Below, one piece after another: positions 22,939-34,349 of a stretch of DNA of 64,000 nucleotides (positions within the stretch are counted from its first letter, which is position 1; each line of letters opens with the position of its first letter). The DNA lies in assembly GCA_011634665.1 (NCBI GenBank), contig WAEK01000003.1:2512001-2576000 (forward strand), written 5' to 3'. The notes below the pieces were generated by a model. That model made no database searches. It was not told the DNA's origin and saw only the letters and a program-made list of their open reading frames with translations. The DNA comes from Mortierella sp. BCC40632 (taxonomy: Eukaryota > Mortierellomycota > Mortierellomycetes > Mortierellales > Mortierellaceae). A program made the position numbers and the translations under genes.

Positions 22939-24420
22939 TAGCAAAATGTACCAGCTGTTGTGGGATTGTGAGGAAAGTAGACAAAAAAATGGTGCAATAT
23001 TCTCCTCCCTCCCTCCCGAGGTAAACAAGTCGTTAAACAGCCAATTGGTCATGAAATACTTTGCACGCAAAAAAAAAAAAAAAAAAAAAAAAAAAATGTA
23101 ACAGAGAAAAAAAGAAGAGGAGGCCCCGCTTTCTCCTTGTTCCCGCAATGTGATCCAAAGAAGACAAATAAAAAAAAATAGTATATCCTATCCATGTTTC
23201 CATGTCTATTTTTCCTGAGCTCCCTCTCCCTTTCCGTTAGTGTCGAGTCCTTTTACACCCTTTTGCTGCCAAAGTTGGTAGGGTAGATCCTCTTTTTTCT
23301 TTGCCTATCTTTACCCTATCCAGTACCTAGTGCCCAGTTTTCTATCGGGGTAGCGGAATAAAGAGTGTCCAATGCATGATCTCCTGCGTGCTTGCCTCCA
23401 AGGAGACAGACAGAGAGAGACATAACAAAGGTCCGATAATGAAGACACGACATCCCGGGTCAAAACGATATTCAATATTCCAAATGTCCAACAGTTCCGA
23501 GTCTCTCCTCCCTTTCTTTTCTTTTCTTTTTTCCTCTCTCTCTCTCTCGCTCTCTATTCTCAGAATTGTCCTGTATAGAGCTGTCGAAGCGTCTTTTTTT
23601 CTTTGACTTGGCCGAGTAATATGCTGTCCATGAGTCCTGACTGAGTCCTTAGAGAAGAGAGAAAACAGAGAGAGAAAGAAAGAGAAAGGGAATAGAAGAA
23701 GTAGAAGAAAAAAAGACATGGGCCCTGTGCGGCTCGAGTAGGCTTCCAAGTTGTCCCAATTACTTCTTTCTCTTCACTCTCAACTCTCCCAGTCTCCAGT
23801 CTCCACTCTCCAGTCTCCATGCCACTCCCGCCCTTGCACCCGATTAGCCAGTCACAGTCCCCATCGACTAGAGAGCGGGGAGAAAAATGAGAGAGAGAGG
23901 AGTGGGTAACAAGACTCTCTCTCTCTCTCTTTCTTTGTCCCTCTTTCTCTCACTCTCACTCACTCGCCCACTCTTCTCCCGGTCACAACTGTGGGCTGAC
24001 CCTACCGAGGCAACCAGGACTTGTCACTCGTTTTCTTTTTGTTGGTGTTTTCAGGGGAGGAAAAGAGGGAGGGGGAAGGAAGAGGAGGAAGAGAATCTGT
24101 CCAACTCGCTAAACGCGGTTTGGCTCTTGCATGAATAAAAAAGGTCTGTCTGGCTGTGAATTCAAACAAGAAATGAGGAGGAAAAAAAAAAAGTACGAGA
24201 GCACCATTACGAAGAGCGAGGCGAAAGGACGCTAAACGAGCATCGGGATGAAAAGGGGAACGCCTTTTTTCCTGCCAAACATATCAATGTATATAGAACA
24301 AAAGGAGCGAAAGAAGAAAAGAGAAAAGAAAAGAAGAGAAAAGAGAGAAGCAAAAAAAGGGCACATGTTACCTTGGCTTCCGAGGATCACCACTTTTGCC
24401 TCCAGCAGCGAGGAGTACAT
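20856..24420 (-). CDS. Rab-family small GTPase (Rab5/21/22-like clade)
   Basis: Membrane-traffic GTPase, probably endosomal by clade. Six exons: 24420-24372, 22167-22071, 21876-21786, 21533-21431, 21308-21171 and 21028-20856. The frame is continuous and gives about 216 aa. The P-loop GSQGVGKTS (residues 14-22) forms only when exon 1 is joined to exon 2. The effector loop contains [14 protein letters not shown], switch II is [19 protein letters not shown], and the guanine motifs are GNKLDL and SAKD. The C-terminus ends in CCGL, a double-cysteine geranylgeranylation motif of the CCXX type. The short coiled tail ([16 protein letters not shown]) precedes it. Intron 1 is about 2.2 kb, far longer than its neighbours, and is full of simple repeats. 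The exact Rab subfamily cannot be fixed by eye. Exon 1 is supported by the P-loop join and the phase match. Confidence 0.88.
22168..24371 (-). other. 2.2-kb first intron of the Rab gene
   Basis: Bounded by G|GTAACATG at 24371 and CCTTAG at 22168. It contains an (AC)n tract, GA/CT blocks and A/T runs. No internal gene recognised. Confidence 0.7.
22860..22936. repeat. (AC)n/(GT)n microsatellite
   Basis: About 77 bp of alternating A and C with a few G interruptions, inside the first intron of the Rab gene. Confidence 0.9.
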
Positions 24421-25043
24421 GTCTCGCGATGAACGAATGAGAAGCGTGTGAAATGGAAAAGGGAAAAAAAAAGAAAAAGAAAAAGAAAAAGAAAGAGCAA
24501 AGGGACGAGAAGAAAGAGAGGAGAGAGATAGAGAGAGAGAAAGAAAAGAAGCTGAGAGGTCCTTTGGTGGAGGAAGGAGGAGGAAAAAGAAGAAAAAAAA
24601 AAGAGGAAAGAGGCGATAGGGAGTAGGCCGTAGGGGAGAAGGAGGCAAGCAGGTAGTAACAGGTGGGCAAGGAGTGGAGAGGAATGAACGAGAGAAATGA
24701 GAATGAGAATGCAGGTGATACGCGTGTCCTGGGTCTGTGTCTCGATGCGCGTTCGGGTATTGGTGGTATTGGTGGTGGTAGTGAAAGTGGTAGTGCTGGG
24801 TGATGAATGTCGGAGGAGAAAGAGAGAGAGAGTGAGAATGGATGGAGGAGGTTGATTCTCTAGCAGAGAAAGTAGGGATGGAGAGATTGGTGGTGCGAAG
24901 TAGGGCGAATGAGAAAAAAAGAAAAAAGAAAAAAGGAGGAAGAGGAGGAGAGAAGAGAAGAGAGAAAAAGAACCTGGTCTGGGATTGTGAAAGGAAAAAA
25001 AAACTGTGTTGTTCTGGAAGGAACTTTTTGTTTTTGTTATTGT

Positions 25044-25085
<42 letters not shown>

Positions 25086-25218
25086 CGCTGTTATTATTTT
25101 TCTGGCTCCAGTCGGATGGGCGAGGCCTCACTTTCTCTCTCGGATGGGTCGAGCCAAAAAGGGCGTTCGTTGTCTATTGCTTGGCACGCCCATGATTGTG
25201 TGCCCGCTCTCTTCCGTT

Positions 25219-25255
<37 letters not shown>

Positions 25256-26751
25256 TCTCTCATTCTCTCCATGGTGCACCTCCACACGCATACGCACATA
25301 CTCTCCTTTCCGCGATCTCTTTTTTATTTTATTTTGCTCCTCCCGCCCCCGCCACATCTCTATGTGTGTGTGTGCCTGAGGAAGTGGGCCCAACCTCGAT
25401 TTCCATGGCCTACCCGCCTTTTAATTGGGGTGACAGAGAGTGTGAAAGTGCAAATGGGCAAAACTGGTCATTGCTTCTCTCCGCCTGGCCAACGCTGCAG
25501 TCGACAGGATCCATTGAGAGCACTGGCGCGCTCACTAGTCTGTCTGGCATTTCACCCTGGACTGGCGGGGGCGCTTGCTTCGTGCTCTGTGCTCACGCTC
25601 ACTCACTCTCTCTTTCACTCTCCTCTTTCTTTTCTTTAATGTGATTGATTGCAAAACTTGAACAACATTTTGTCGTTGTATCCTATCTCGTTTTCTTGGC
25701 CTTGAAAAAAAGAGAAACATGAGTTGTAATGCCGTAGCGCTGTTTTTTTAGGTCTCCTCTCTTTCGTTTCTGTTGCTCTCAGACTCTTGCAATGAGATCT
25801 GAGTTGGAATCGATCAGTCAAAGTGTCTGACTTGCTCAACCCACCACTCAACCTTTGACTTCTAGACGAGGCCGATGAATGTGCGCACAGGTCAAAAACA
25901 AAAAAGATGGTCAAGGAGCACAGGTGGTCTATCCCTTTACTCTCTGAAAAAAAAAAAGACAAGACAGGATACGCTGTTAATTGCTGTCAACGGGAACAGC
26001 AGAGACGAAACTGATCGAGGTGTAATCCAAGCGACAAGGGAAAGAAAGAAGTGGGAGGAGGAGGGCAATTGGAGCCCTGGCCTCGATACATGGCTCCCTT
26101 TTTTTTTTTTTTTTTTTTTTGAAATTGGTGACCTTTTTCTCACTCTCAGCCCCTCAGCCTCTGTCTCTCTTTCTCTCTCTCTCTCTTGCGCTTGAGCCTC
26201 CAAAAAGGTATAAAACTCCAACTGTTGGGTCGTTCATTCCCAGATTGGCTCCGATGGAGAGGAACCCAAGAACCAAAAACTTCTTTGCCCACTTCTGAGA
26301 GCCTTTTTCTTTTTTTTCTTTTGCTTCTTTCTCTTTTTCTTATTTCTCTCTCTCCTGCTGTTCAGTCAGCTCTTTGGAGTCGTACCCACCATATTCACAC
26401 ACACACACACACACATACACACGCACATTCACATACACATCCGCATGTTGTCTCTTCTCTTTTGCTCATTACTGCCAATTCTCGCTCGGTCCCTGAAAAA
26501 GAAAAAGAAGAAGAAAATAGGTCATTGTTACCGACAGAGAGAAGGAAAGGAGAGGGAAGGGGAGAGAGAGAGGAGGTCAATGCTAAGTTTGTTGTTTGGT
26601 TCGGCAATTATAAAAAAAAAGATATGTGTCCAAGACATTTAACAGAGGCGCTAGCGTGTGTTTATGTTGTTTATGTTGTTTATGCTGTTGTGAGAGAATT
26701 CAGAGATGTTCAACAAGTCAAGAAAAATGAGAGAGAGAAAGAGAGAGAGAT

Positions 26752-26795
<44 letters not shown>

Positions 26796-26996
26796 GAAAG
26801 GCTAGAAGAAAATTGCAATCAAACTCTAGCTAGTTTCTCTCTCTCTTTCTTTCTCTCTCTCTCTTTCTTTCTCTCTCTCTCGCTCTCTTTCACTCTTCCC
26901 GCTCTCGGTTTCTTTCATACTCTCTGTTCGTTTTTGGTTGTTTGCTCGCTTCTTTTTTGCTCGGACAAAAACGATGGTTTTTGGGCACCAGAAATT

Positions 26997-27046
<50 letters not shown>

Positions 27047-27417
27047 CGATTATTGGGCGTGAATCAAACGCGTTTTTGGCCAATGAGAAGATAGGGTTCT
27101 TCAAAAGTGGCTTTGATTAAGTTGGCTCTCAGTTTTTTTTTTTCTCTCTGTTGTTGCTTATTTCGAGCGATCTCCTCTTCTAACCTTCTTTTTCTTTCTT
27201 TCTTTTTTTTTTTTTTTTTTTCTCTCTCTTTCACACTTCCAATCATCTCCATCCCTCTTCCACTTCATTTCATCCTTCCCAACTCATCCATCTCTTTGAC
27301 CAAGTAATCCTTAGTAGGTTGAATGCCTTTTCAAGAAATGTGTTTCAGATCAATGAATAAAGTAGACTCGATTCATCTGCAGGTCTTTTTATGACTTTGG
27401 GTGTGTGTGTGTGTATG

Positions 27418-27454
<37 letters not shown>

Positions 27455-27805
27455 CCTTCCCTTCCTCCAACCCCCACCCCTATTCCCTTTTTTCTCCCCT
27501 AGGCCACCTCGTGTTCGTGAGCTCGCTCTTTAGTTATTCATGCTGGTGAGAGGGAGAGAGAGGACGAAGCCTCATTAAGGACAGGGGGACGATCTTCTTG
27601 TCCGAGGTCGAGTTCTTTTTTTCCCACTCCTAGAGAATAACGCCCCATAGCGAAATATTTCACTAGACATGGTGGCCGAGAGCAATGATGTTGAGTGCTA
27701 TTATCTCTTGGATCGCTATCTTTTCAAAGATGGATCCGCCTTGCACTGGTCTCAACCGACATTCCATAAAAAAGTAAATAGTAATGATAGTCATGATGAT
27801 AGTTG

Positions 27806-27840
<35 letters not shown>
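24421..27840. other. Large gene-free intergenic region with blocks of GA and CT
   Basis: About 3.4 kb between the Rab start and the 3' end of the 897-aa gene. Purine-rich on the plus strand at 24430-24620 and 24830-24970, then CT-rich at 25047-25081 and 25221-25250, GA at 26725-26795, CT at 26835-26890 and GA at 27000-27040. Long frames encoding Ser-Leu or Arg-Glu repeats are translations of these microsatellites. No gene recognised. Confidence 0.55.
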
Positions 27841-27841
<1 letters not shown>

Positions 27842-27852
27842 TGTTTTTTCAT

Positions 27853-27858
27853 TTTATT
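27853..27858 (-). terminator. Poly(A) signal AATAAA of the 897-aa gene
   Basis: TTTATT on the plus strand, 25 bp beyond the stop codon of the minus-strand gene, followed by a long homopolymer at 27810-27838. Confidence 0.5.
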
Positions 27859-27882
27859 GTGGGGCATGTCATTTTTCTGTCA

Positions 27883-30576
27883 TTAAGTCATATCCATTTC
27901 CATGTCCAACAGCTGTGCTGGACTCTGTCCCCATGAACCTTTTCCCTGGAGTTGCAAAAAGGATTGACATGGTTTCCGCTCAAACCGCTGCACCTTGTGA
28001 AATCGCCTTGGCGACACTCCTTCCTCTCCTGTCGTCACCGTCTTTTTGATCTCTGATGAAGGGGGAGGCGAAGGAGGGGGGGAAGGAGAAGGAGATAATG
28101 ATGAAGTAGAAAGACAAGAGTTCATCAAAATCGGTGCTGCCTTGACCAGTCCAGCCCCCGTGCATTCTGTAGGCGATGAATCACCAGAACTGGTCTTTTC
28201 TTCATCATCCTCCACTTCCTGTTCTTGCCAATCGTCCTCTGCATTGTACTCAAAAACTCTAGTCTTTTTGAGATCAAAGCCTACACAAGGTCGAGATCGA
28301 CCTGTTGCAAAAGGATCGTATTTTTTCCTGGTCAAGGATGGTCCTGAATAAGAAGCTCGATGAGCTCCTCGTGCAGGTGAGGAAGGGGACCGCTTCAGGG
28401 ACGACATTGAACCGGTAACAGCTGGCAAGTGTCCATGTTTAGGGATCCATGGTGAAGGATATGTCGCTTTGAGTGAAGATGGTTGTGGTGGCGATAATGT
28501 GAGTGAAGGCGACCGAACTACATTGGTCGTGCCCGGAAACGAAAGTGGCAAGGACGAATAGACTGTCGTCAGGGGTGGAGATACGGATTTGGAAGTGAAA
28601 AACGGCGACAACTCAGAGTTGGCACTTCCGCAATAGCTACTACCACTAGCAGCCGAAAATGAGGCGCCTCTTTGTCGGCCAAGTCGTCGACTTTCGCGTG
28701 CTTCCCGCTCTTCTCTGATCTTGAGTTGCCTCAATTGTTCAGCTCGTTTGCGTTGGCGCGCCTGTTTCTCCTGAGGGGTCGATGGCAATGGATAAGGAAT
28801 ATTGGCCTCTCCTAAAAAATCGTGTGGGGAGGGTTCACCTCCGACGGTACTACCAAGATCATTCTCCGAGTCTGAGCCAGATCCTTGGGTCTTGTCCTTG
28901 TCCTTGTTTTTGCCAGAGATAGTGCAGAATCGGGTCTGAAGTCTTGGGGGTGGGCAAGGTTTCCCTGAAAGAGTCCACTCGGGTGTACCCACGCATTGGG
29001 CGTTGGGAATGCATGCATTGTTGTTATGGGTGTCGTCATTGTTTTTGTTGTGGGTGATAACGCGATGGTTATCAGTCGTGTCAGTGTCCCTGGGATGACT
29101 GTCCAATCGCCAGGACAGCTCCTGTGCACCCCTTGCATCGTCCTTGTTGTTATCCTTGCGAGGCGACCAATTGTTCCGAGTAAAAGACCGAATGTTGGAC
29201 GGGCGACTCTTGCCTACACTGTTTCGCTTCGTCAGCAATCTAGGCTCCTGTGTCGAGTCCATCAACAACAACTCGGCGGGGTTGAATCGTGGTCTCGATC
29301 TTGTTACTGGTGTATAGGACGAGGACCCCCCTTTCTTTCCCGCAGAGGAAGAGACAGTGGACGAGGTCGACTGCGACGGCCGAGACGACAATGCATTGTA
29401 GTTGTTACAGTTACTGCTGTTGTATGGGAGATCGTCCATGATAGGCGAGGGAGATGGTTCGAGCGAGTCACCTGGGGAGAGCGGGGACAGGCCTGCGGGA
29501 GACTCGAGTGAGTGCTCGGTGGATGGGCCAAGTGGTAAGAGCTGTGACAGACGCCGGGACTGGTGGGACCCGGAGTAAGGTCGGGTAGGTCGCAGAGAAT
29601 AGGACTGGGACTGGGACTGCGACTGCGACTGCGACTGCGACTGCGACTGGGATTGGAACTGGGACTTGGATGGTGGTGGAGGAGGAAGAAGAGGAGGAGG
29701 AGAAAGCGATAAGGGATGAAAGGTATCCGGGTCATTCATGCGCGGCCTTGATATCCTTGTAAACGTAGGAGGGGGTCTGCTGTGGGGGGTAGATGGGGAC
29801 GGAGAGGGTGAAGAGAGTGCTGGTGAGACCATAGGCGAAGGAGAGAGTGGAGAGAGTGGAGATAGTGGAGAGAGGAGGAATGCTCGAGCTGGACGGTTCT
29901 CTTCCTTCTTTGAGCTATCGCGAGGGTCCAACAGGGACATTGAGGACTGGCCATTGAGCTTGCCCCGTCTTCCAGCAGGAGCCATCCGTGGTGGAGAAAG
30001 AGTTCCATCATGGAGGTCAACGTTCATCATGCTAAAGTCTTTCTCAGAAGAAGAAGGAGAAGGAGAAGGAGATGATGATGATAAAGAAGAAGAGGAAGAG
30101 GAAGGACTCAAGCCGCTGCTTTGGTTACTATTGCGGATGATGTGGTTGCTGTTGTGAAAGTCAAGGCTGTTGCGGTCGTTCAGTGTGGTCGGAAGAGCGT
30201 CGGGATCGGTAGGCTTGGTGCGACGGTGGTTGTTTGGGGAGGACCAGGCCAGTGCGGCAGGGGCAATCGTCTCCCCCTTATTGTCATGGTTACTGAGAGT
30301 GGCTATTGTTGCAGTCCTGGGAGACGAGAGTCGTGTGAAGGTGGTCTTTGCGGGTGGTGGTGGTGAGGAGGAGGCAGCAGCAACAGCAGCAGCCTTGGAG
30401 AAAGACTGGTGTCTGATTGGAGCAGTGTCTCGACTCGCTGCTGAGACAGCGGTGCTACTCGCTGTAGCAAGAGAGACGGGGACGGGGACGGGAACGGAGC
30501 CAAGCGGGTCTGCAAGATGGAGATCCCGGAAGGCATCGAGGAAATCTGGCGGAGGAGCCATGCGGGCGGACAGCAT
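27883..30576 (-). CDS. Large intrinsically disordered Ser/Pro-rich protein, unknown function
   Basis: Intact single-exon frame of 897 aa, far too long to be open by chance. A second Met five codons in (30561) is the alternative start. I do not recognise the family. The N-terminus MAPPPDFLDAFRDLHLADPL is the only hydrophobic, helix-like part. The rest is Ser/Pro-rich with acidic and basic patches: a (QS)n tract near residues 305-325 coded by a CGACTG-type repeat, an Arg/Glu-rich likely helix (QEKQARQRKRAEQLRQLKIR) in the middle, many SPxxSP phosphosite-like motifs, and a conserved-looking C-terminal segment RKKYDPFATGRSRP followed by KKTRVFEYNAEDDW. There is no signal peptide or membrane segment. 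The composition suggests a cytoplasmic scaffold or regulatory protein, possibly under CDK/MAPK control. This is inference only. Confidence 0.8.
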   Translation of the reverse strand: MLSARMAPPPDFLDAFRDLHLADPLGSVPVPVPVSLATASSTAVSAASRDTAPIRHQSFSKAAAVAAASSSPPPPAKTTFTRLSSPRTATIATLSNHDNKGETIAPAALAWSSPNNHRRTKPTDPDALPTTLNDRNSLDFHNSNHIIRNSNQSSGLSPSSSSSSLSSSSPSPSPSSSEKDFSMMNVDLHDGTLSPPRMAPAGRRGKLNGQSSMSLLDPRDSSKKEENRPARAFLLSPLSPLSPLSPSPMVSPALSSPSPSPSTPHSRPPPTFTRISRPRMNDPDTFHPLSLSPPPLLPPPPPSKSQFQSQSQSQSQSQSQSQSQSYSLRPTRPYSGSHQSRRLSQLLPLGPSTEHSLESPAGLSPLSPGDSLEPSPSPIMDDLPYNSSNCNNYNALSSRPSQSTSSTVSSSAGKKGGSSSYTPVTRSRPRFNPAELLLMDSTQEPRLLTKRNSVGKSRPSNIRSFTRNNWSPRKDNNKDDARGAQELSWRLDSHPRDTDTTDNHRVITHNKNNDDTHNNNACIPNAQCVGTPEWTLSGKPCPPPRLQTRFCTISGKNKDKDKTQGSGSDSENDLGSTVGGEPSPHDFLGEANIPYPLPSTPQEKQARQRKRAEQLRQLKIREEREARESRRLGRQRGASFSAASGSSYCGSANSELSPFFTSKSVSPPLTTVYSSLPLSFPGTTNVVRSPSLTLSPPQPSSLKATYPSPWIPKHGHLPAVTGSMSSLKRSPSSPARGAHRASYSGPSLTRKKYDPFATGRSRPCVGFDLKKTRVFEYNAEDDWQEQEVEDDEEKTSSGDSSPTECTGAGLVKAAPILMNSCLSTSSLSPSPSPPPSPPPSSEIKKTVTTGEEGVSPRRFHKVQRFERKPCQSFLQLQGKGSWGQSPAQLLDMEMDMT
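29599..29660. repeat. Hexanucleotide repeat encoding (Gln-Ser)n
   Basis: Tandem GACTGC/GACTGG units on the plus strand, read on the minus strand as alternating Gln and Ser inside the 897-aa protein. Confidence 0.85.
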
Positions 30577-30791
30577 TGGACTGCTGTAGAAGACAAAAGT
30601 TGAAGAGGAGAGCAGAACAGAATGTATGTGTATGAAGGTAGGAGTAGGGTGGCGTTTGAAGAGAGCAAGTTATAAAAAAAAAAAAAAAAAACGCGAAAAT
30701 GGAAAATGGAAATGGGGGAATCAGGGCGTCGAAAGGGTGGAGGATGAGATGGGGAGAGATGGGATGGAGGTGGAGGCAAACGATGGTGGGA

Positions 30792-30828
<37 letters not shown>

Positions 30829-31599
30829 GAGAGAGAGAGAGTGAGAGTAAGAGAGACTGAAAGTGAAAGTGAGAGTGAGAATGAGAGTAAGGGAAGAGAG
30901 AAGAAGAGGAGAGAGAGAGAGAGCAGAACAGAGTCGAGATAAAGATAACAGTGAAAATGAGCGCGAAATGAACGAGTGTTTGTGCTGTGAGGTGTGTGAG
31001 GTGTGAGGCGAAAGAGAGAGAGAGCGGCTCTGTCTGTGCTCAGTCGCTCTCTCTCGCTCTCTCTCTCTCTCTCTCTGTTACCCCCACCCCACCTAACCCA
31101 AATCCACTCACTCAACTCAATCTCAACCCCTCTCCTCTCCCCACCCCACCCCTCTTCTTTTTCTTCTTCCCCGACCACTCACCTGTTTTTCTCGCCTTAG
31201 CCCCGCCAAGCCCAATCTGGCCTCGCTCAGCGCCCTGTCCTGTCCCTACTCCACGCCTGGGTAGACACATTCTACACAGGCTATATTTGTGCGGGCGTCA
31301 ATGCGCCTCTCGTCTTTTGACTGCAAACCAAAAATAATATCGCCCTGTCCGACCGTCCTACCGCCCGACCAACCGGCCAACGCCTCTGGTCAAGATGATC
31401 TCATCCATCCGTGTGTGCTGTTATTGTTGTTGTGTTGTTCTGTGTGTGTATCTCTGTAATGTGTGCGTGTCCGTGTTTCTTCGTTTCCACAGATCCAACA
31501 CCGCACTGGGCGCCTTCAGTGAGGAGTGCGCACCAGAATCTCGTAGCGCTCGTATCCTATCCACCCTTCCTTTCTCTCCTCTCTTGTCTCTCTGTCATC

Positions 31600-31643
<44 letters not shown>

Positions 31644-33040
31644 CGTCCAGGATCCAGACCAAGGTCACACTCTGTCATCGTTCCATCCGTTAGACCTATT
31701 CGATCCTAGTCTCGCACAGAGCTTTGCGGAGGAGCAATACCAAAAAAAAAAAAAAAGGCGCGCTGCTTCCTGGAACTCAAGAAGAAAACGTGTAGCGGTC
31801 AGAGTCATTCTGTGTCTAGAACATGCAGCTGTTTGTAGTAGTCCGCGGATCGCATAGATGATTTCGCGGCAAAAAAAAAAAAGAGAGATAGGGATGGACA
31901 TGATAGCGACCGACCAGTCTCATTCGTATTTCTGGAAGACCATCTACAAAAAAAAAAAAAAAAAAACAAAGTGGTGGTTGGTGGGCTGTGATCGTCCCAG
32001 CAGGGCGAAGGGGGCGCTTGATTATTTTAAATACGGAACAAAAAAAAAAAAAAAGTCTGTTTCTGTGGAGAATGGTCCTCCTGCAGTGGGTGGTGGGCAA
32101 AAGAAGACTGATCCATCTCAACTACACGTGGTCACTAACCTCCTCCTCCTCCTCCCCTACCCCGCCAACCACCATCACTGCCAGACTAGACAGCTTCGCC
32201 GTCTGATCTCTTGACCCACCAATCCCACGTTGTCGCTCAACGCGCTTTCTCTTTTTTTGTTATTGTCGTTGACAGCTCAGCGAGCAACTCTACAGGCGGT
32301 CATTGTCTTTCGTCTTTGTCTGATACATGCGATATTTGGTGTCGCCCATCCAAAGGCACTCTCCTCTCACTTGTCTACACTCCCTCAAGTCCCCGCTTGA
32401 CCTTGCTTGACCTCGACTCGGAGTTGCTGTAACTATTCTCGTCATCAACATAGGTTTCTCTGGAGGAAGATAGCCTAGAAAAAATTCTTGTCACTAATGC
32501 TCCGAGAGCGTCAGCCATCACTTGTGTTCCAGCCGAATGTTTCGCTGGCTATGAGGCTTCGTGATATGATTTTTTCCTATCCAAACTGGTAGTCTGGGGC
32601 TGAGCATCGCTTTGCCTGTCTGTCTGTGACTCTCCTCCCTGTTCAATGGACTCGGGGGAGACACAAGTCCGTCTTCTTCTCATGCTTCTTTACTCTCTCT
32701 CTCTCTCTCTCTCTCTCATCGACTCCTTCCACCTGGAAACACCGCCACCTTTCTGGACCCTGGCCCTCACTCGGTAAAAGCCACCACCTTGTCATGCTCC
32801 GCTCTCCGCCCATGTCGCGTTGCTTTATTTTTGAGTCAATCGAGTAAAGTAAAGGAGGCCACGTCACCAAAAAGTCTTGGGCGCGGTTGGAAGAAGGGCG
32901 TCAAGGTGGCATATCATGTTGACTGACAGTGATGGGAGAAAGGTTGTATCCAGTGTGGCTAGTTTAGTCTTAGCCTACATAGTTTTTCCCAGCAGAAACA
33001 AATTGTTATAAAAAAAAAAAAAAGTCATATCCAGTCTACC
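30577..33040. other. Intergenic, promoter side of the 897-aa gene, microsatellites
   Basis: GA-rich on the plus strand at 30795-30930 (CT-rich in the direction of the minus-strand gene), then CT-rich at 31048-31076, 31604-31640 and 32692-32718. No gene recognised. Confidence 0.5.
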
Positions 33041-33049
33041 TTTTAGCCT

Positions 33050-34349
33050 TTGAACGGGACGGCAGCGTACAAACTTGACTGGACTATGGACAGTGCTGGC
33101 AAAGACTGTTCAACAGCAACCAGGCACAGTCGAAGTAGCATGAGTCCGAGGGCACAGTAACAGCCAAGGCAATGTTCTAGCCGATAGAGTTACAACAGCC
33201 GCAACAGAGGCGACTGTGCCCTAGAAAATCGATATGAGCGCGCAAGACGAGCTCACTTTGTTAGCCAGGTGTGCGGAAACAGAGATTGAGATCGATGTTT
33301 TGTCAGCCTCTGAAGCGTCAGACAACATTGAGGAGACATCAGGCCTGGTTAGCGCAGCGACGGACAAAGAGAGCTGTGCTAAAAATGGAAGATGTAGATT
33401 GGCGATCAACAGTGGTGATTATCTGCCACAACCAACAAGTGCATACGTTCTTCAGCAGCACTAAAGACACACATCATCGGACCCATAGGATGAAAAAGCC
33501 TTTTGGAATGATGCTTTCTGGGAAAGTAATGCATGCCTGCAACCAAGAAGTGTACCCAGATGGACGATGTAGGCTCTGCGACTACAAAGAAGAGGATAAT
33601 GACCATGTGTGGAGGTGTCCAGCATCTGAGGGTCAGAGAAAAGAAATTTGGGATGAGGCCATTAGGAGGCTCGATGACTGGGAAAGGAGAGCAGTCAGTG
33701 AAGCCAACAGAAAGGCTAAGGAAGCATTCGAAAGGCAGAGAAAGAACAACGTGTCAAGATTGAGGATCCCTAGACAGATGTTCTGGAGAGGTGTACCGGC
33801 CAGTATGGCGGCCAGGAGCCTCGATTTTATACAGGAGAGTCCAGACTCTCCAACTGATCCTCAATACAATGGTAGGACACAAGCAAGACCCCCTTAGACC
33901 TTTGGTTCTCTCTGCCGCGGCCATCAGTACTGACTGAGAAATAGAAGAGTTTGTTCGCGGTGACAAAGCCAGTGGTAGCTTTGGTAGCCCACCGTTTTGT
34001 CAGTTACATTGAAACGGAAGCAACTGAAATGATATGGAAAGAACATTGCACAACAACGGTGGCATGGGAGACACGGCATGGGATCACCTCTTGTAAAAAG
34101 AAAGGTCCACCCCAGGGAGTAAGAGGACGATGGAGCGGTGGTTACGAGTTTACGTGCCTTGCTGACACCTGCTTATGTAGGTCGCTTCTCGTGGATCACC
34201 AAGAGCATAGATGCCCAGGAGCACAGAACGACGCAGCGTCGACTGATACCTTCCTGCTTGATAGTCTAGCGGGACGGAGGCATTTGGAGATGGTGGAAAG
34301 GATTGAGGAGGATACCTTTCCGGTAACAGTCTTTTCCTCAACTTTCTAA
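33050..34349 (+). pseudogene. Decayed LINE-type (non-LTR) retrotransposon, ORF2 C-terminal part
   Basis: Three pieces in the order of a LINE ORF2 tail can be read on the plus strand. First, an RNase H end around 33130-33225: VRGHSNSQGN..LADR, preceded by TGA where Trp is expected. Second, a longer open segment to 33897 with RTHRMKKPFG and a zinc knuckle CRLCDYKEEDNDHVWRC (C-x2-C-x8-H-x3-C), then a basic helical stretch. Third, a separate frame at 33951-34349 with IWKEHC..TVAWE..GIT and a later CPGAQND..DTFLLDSLAGRRHLEM block. That block resembles a tail I associate with LINE copies in Mucoromycota; this is memory-based. The reverse transcriptase and endonuclease parts are not visible, so the copy is 5'-truncated. 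Stops and frame changes show it is dead. RNase H suggests a Tad1/I-like clade. Confidence 0.6.

Noticed and set aside
24232..25131. 299-aa minus frame and other long Ser/Leu/Phe-rich frames near 24-26 kb
   Set aside because: Translations of CT/GA microsatellites. Only the 49-bp first exon of the Rab gene inside it is real.
25006..25644. 212-aa plus frame rich in SLSLSL that looks like a hydrophobic protein
   Set aside because: Made of (CT)n repeats; no splice structure or conserved motif, and the hydrophobicity is a repeat artefact.
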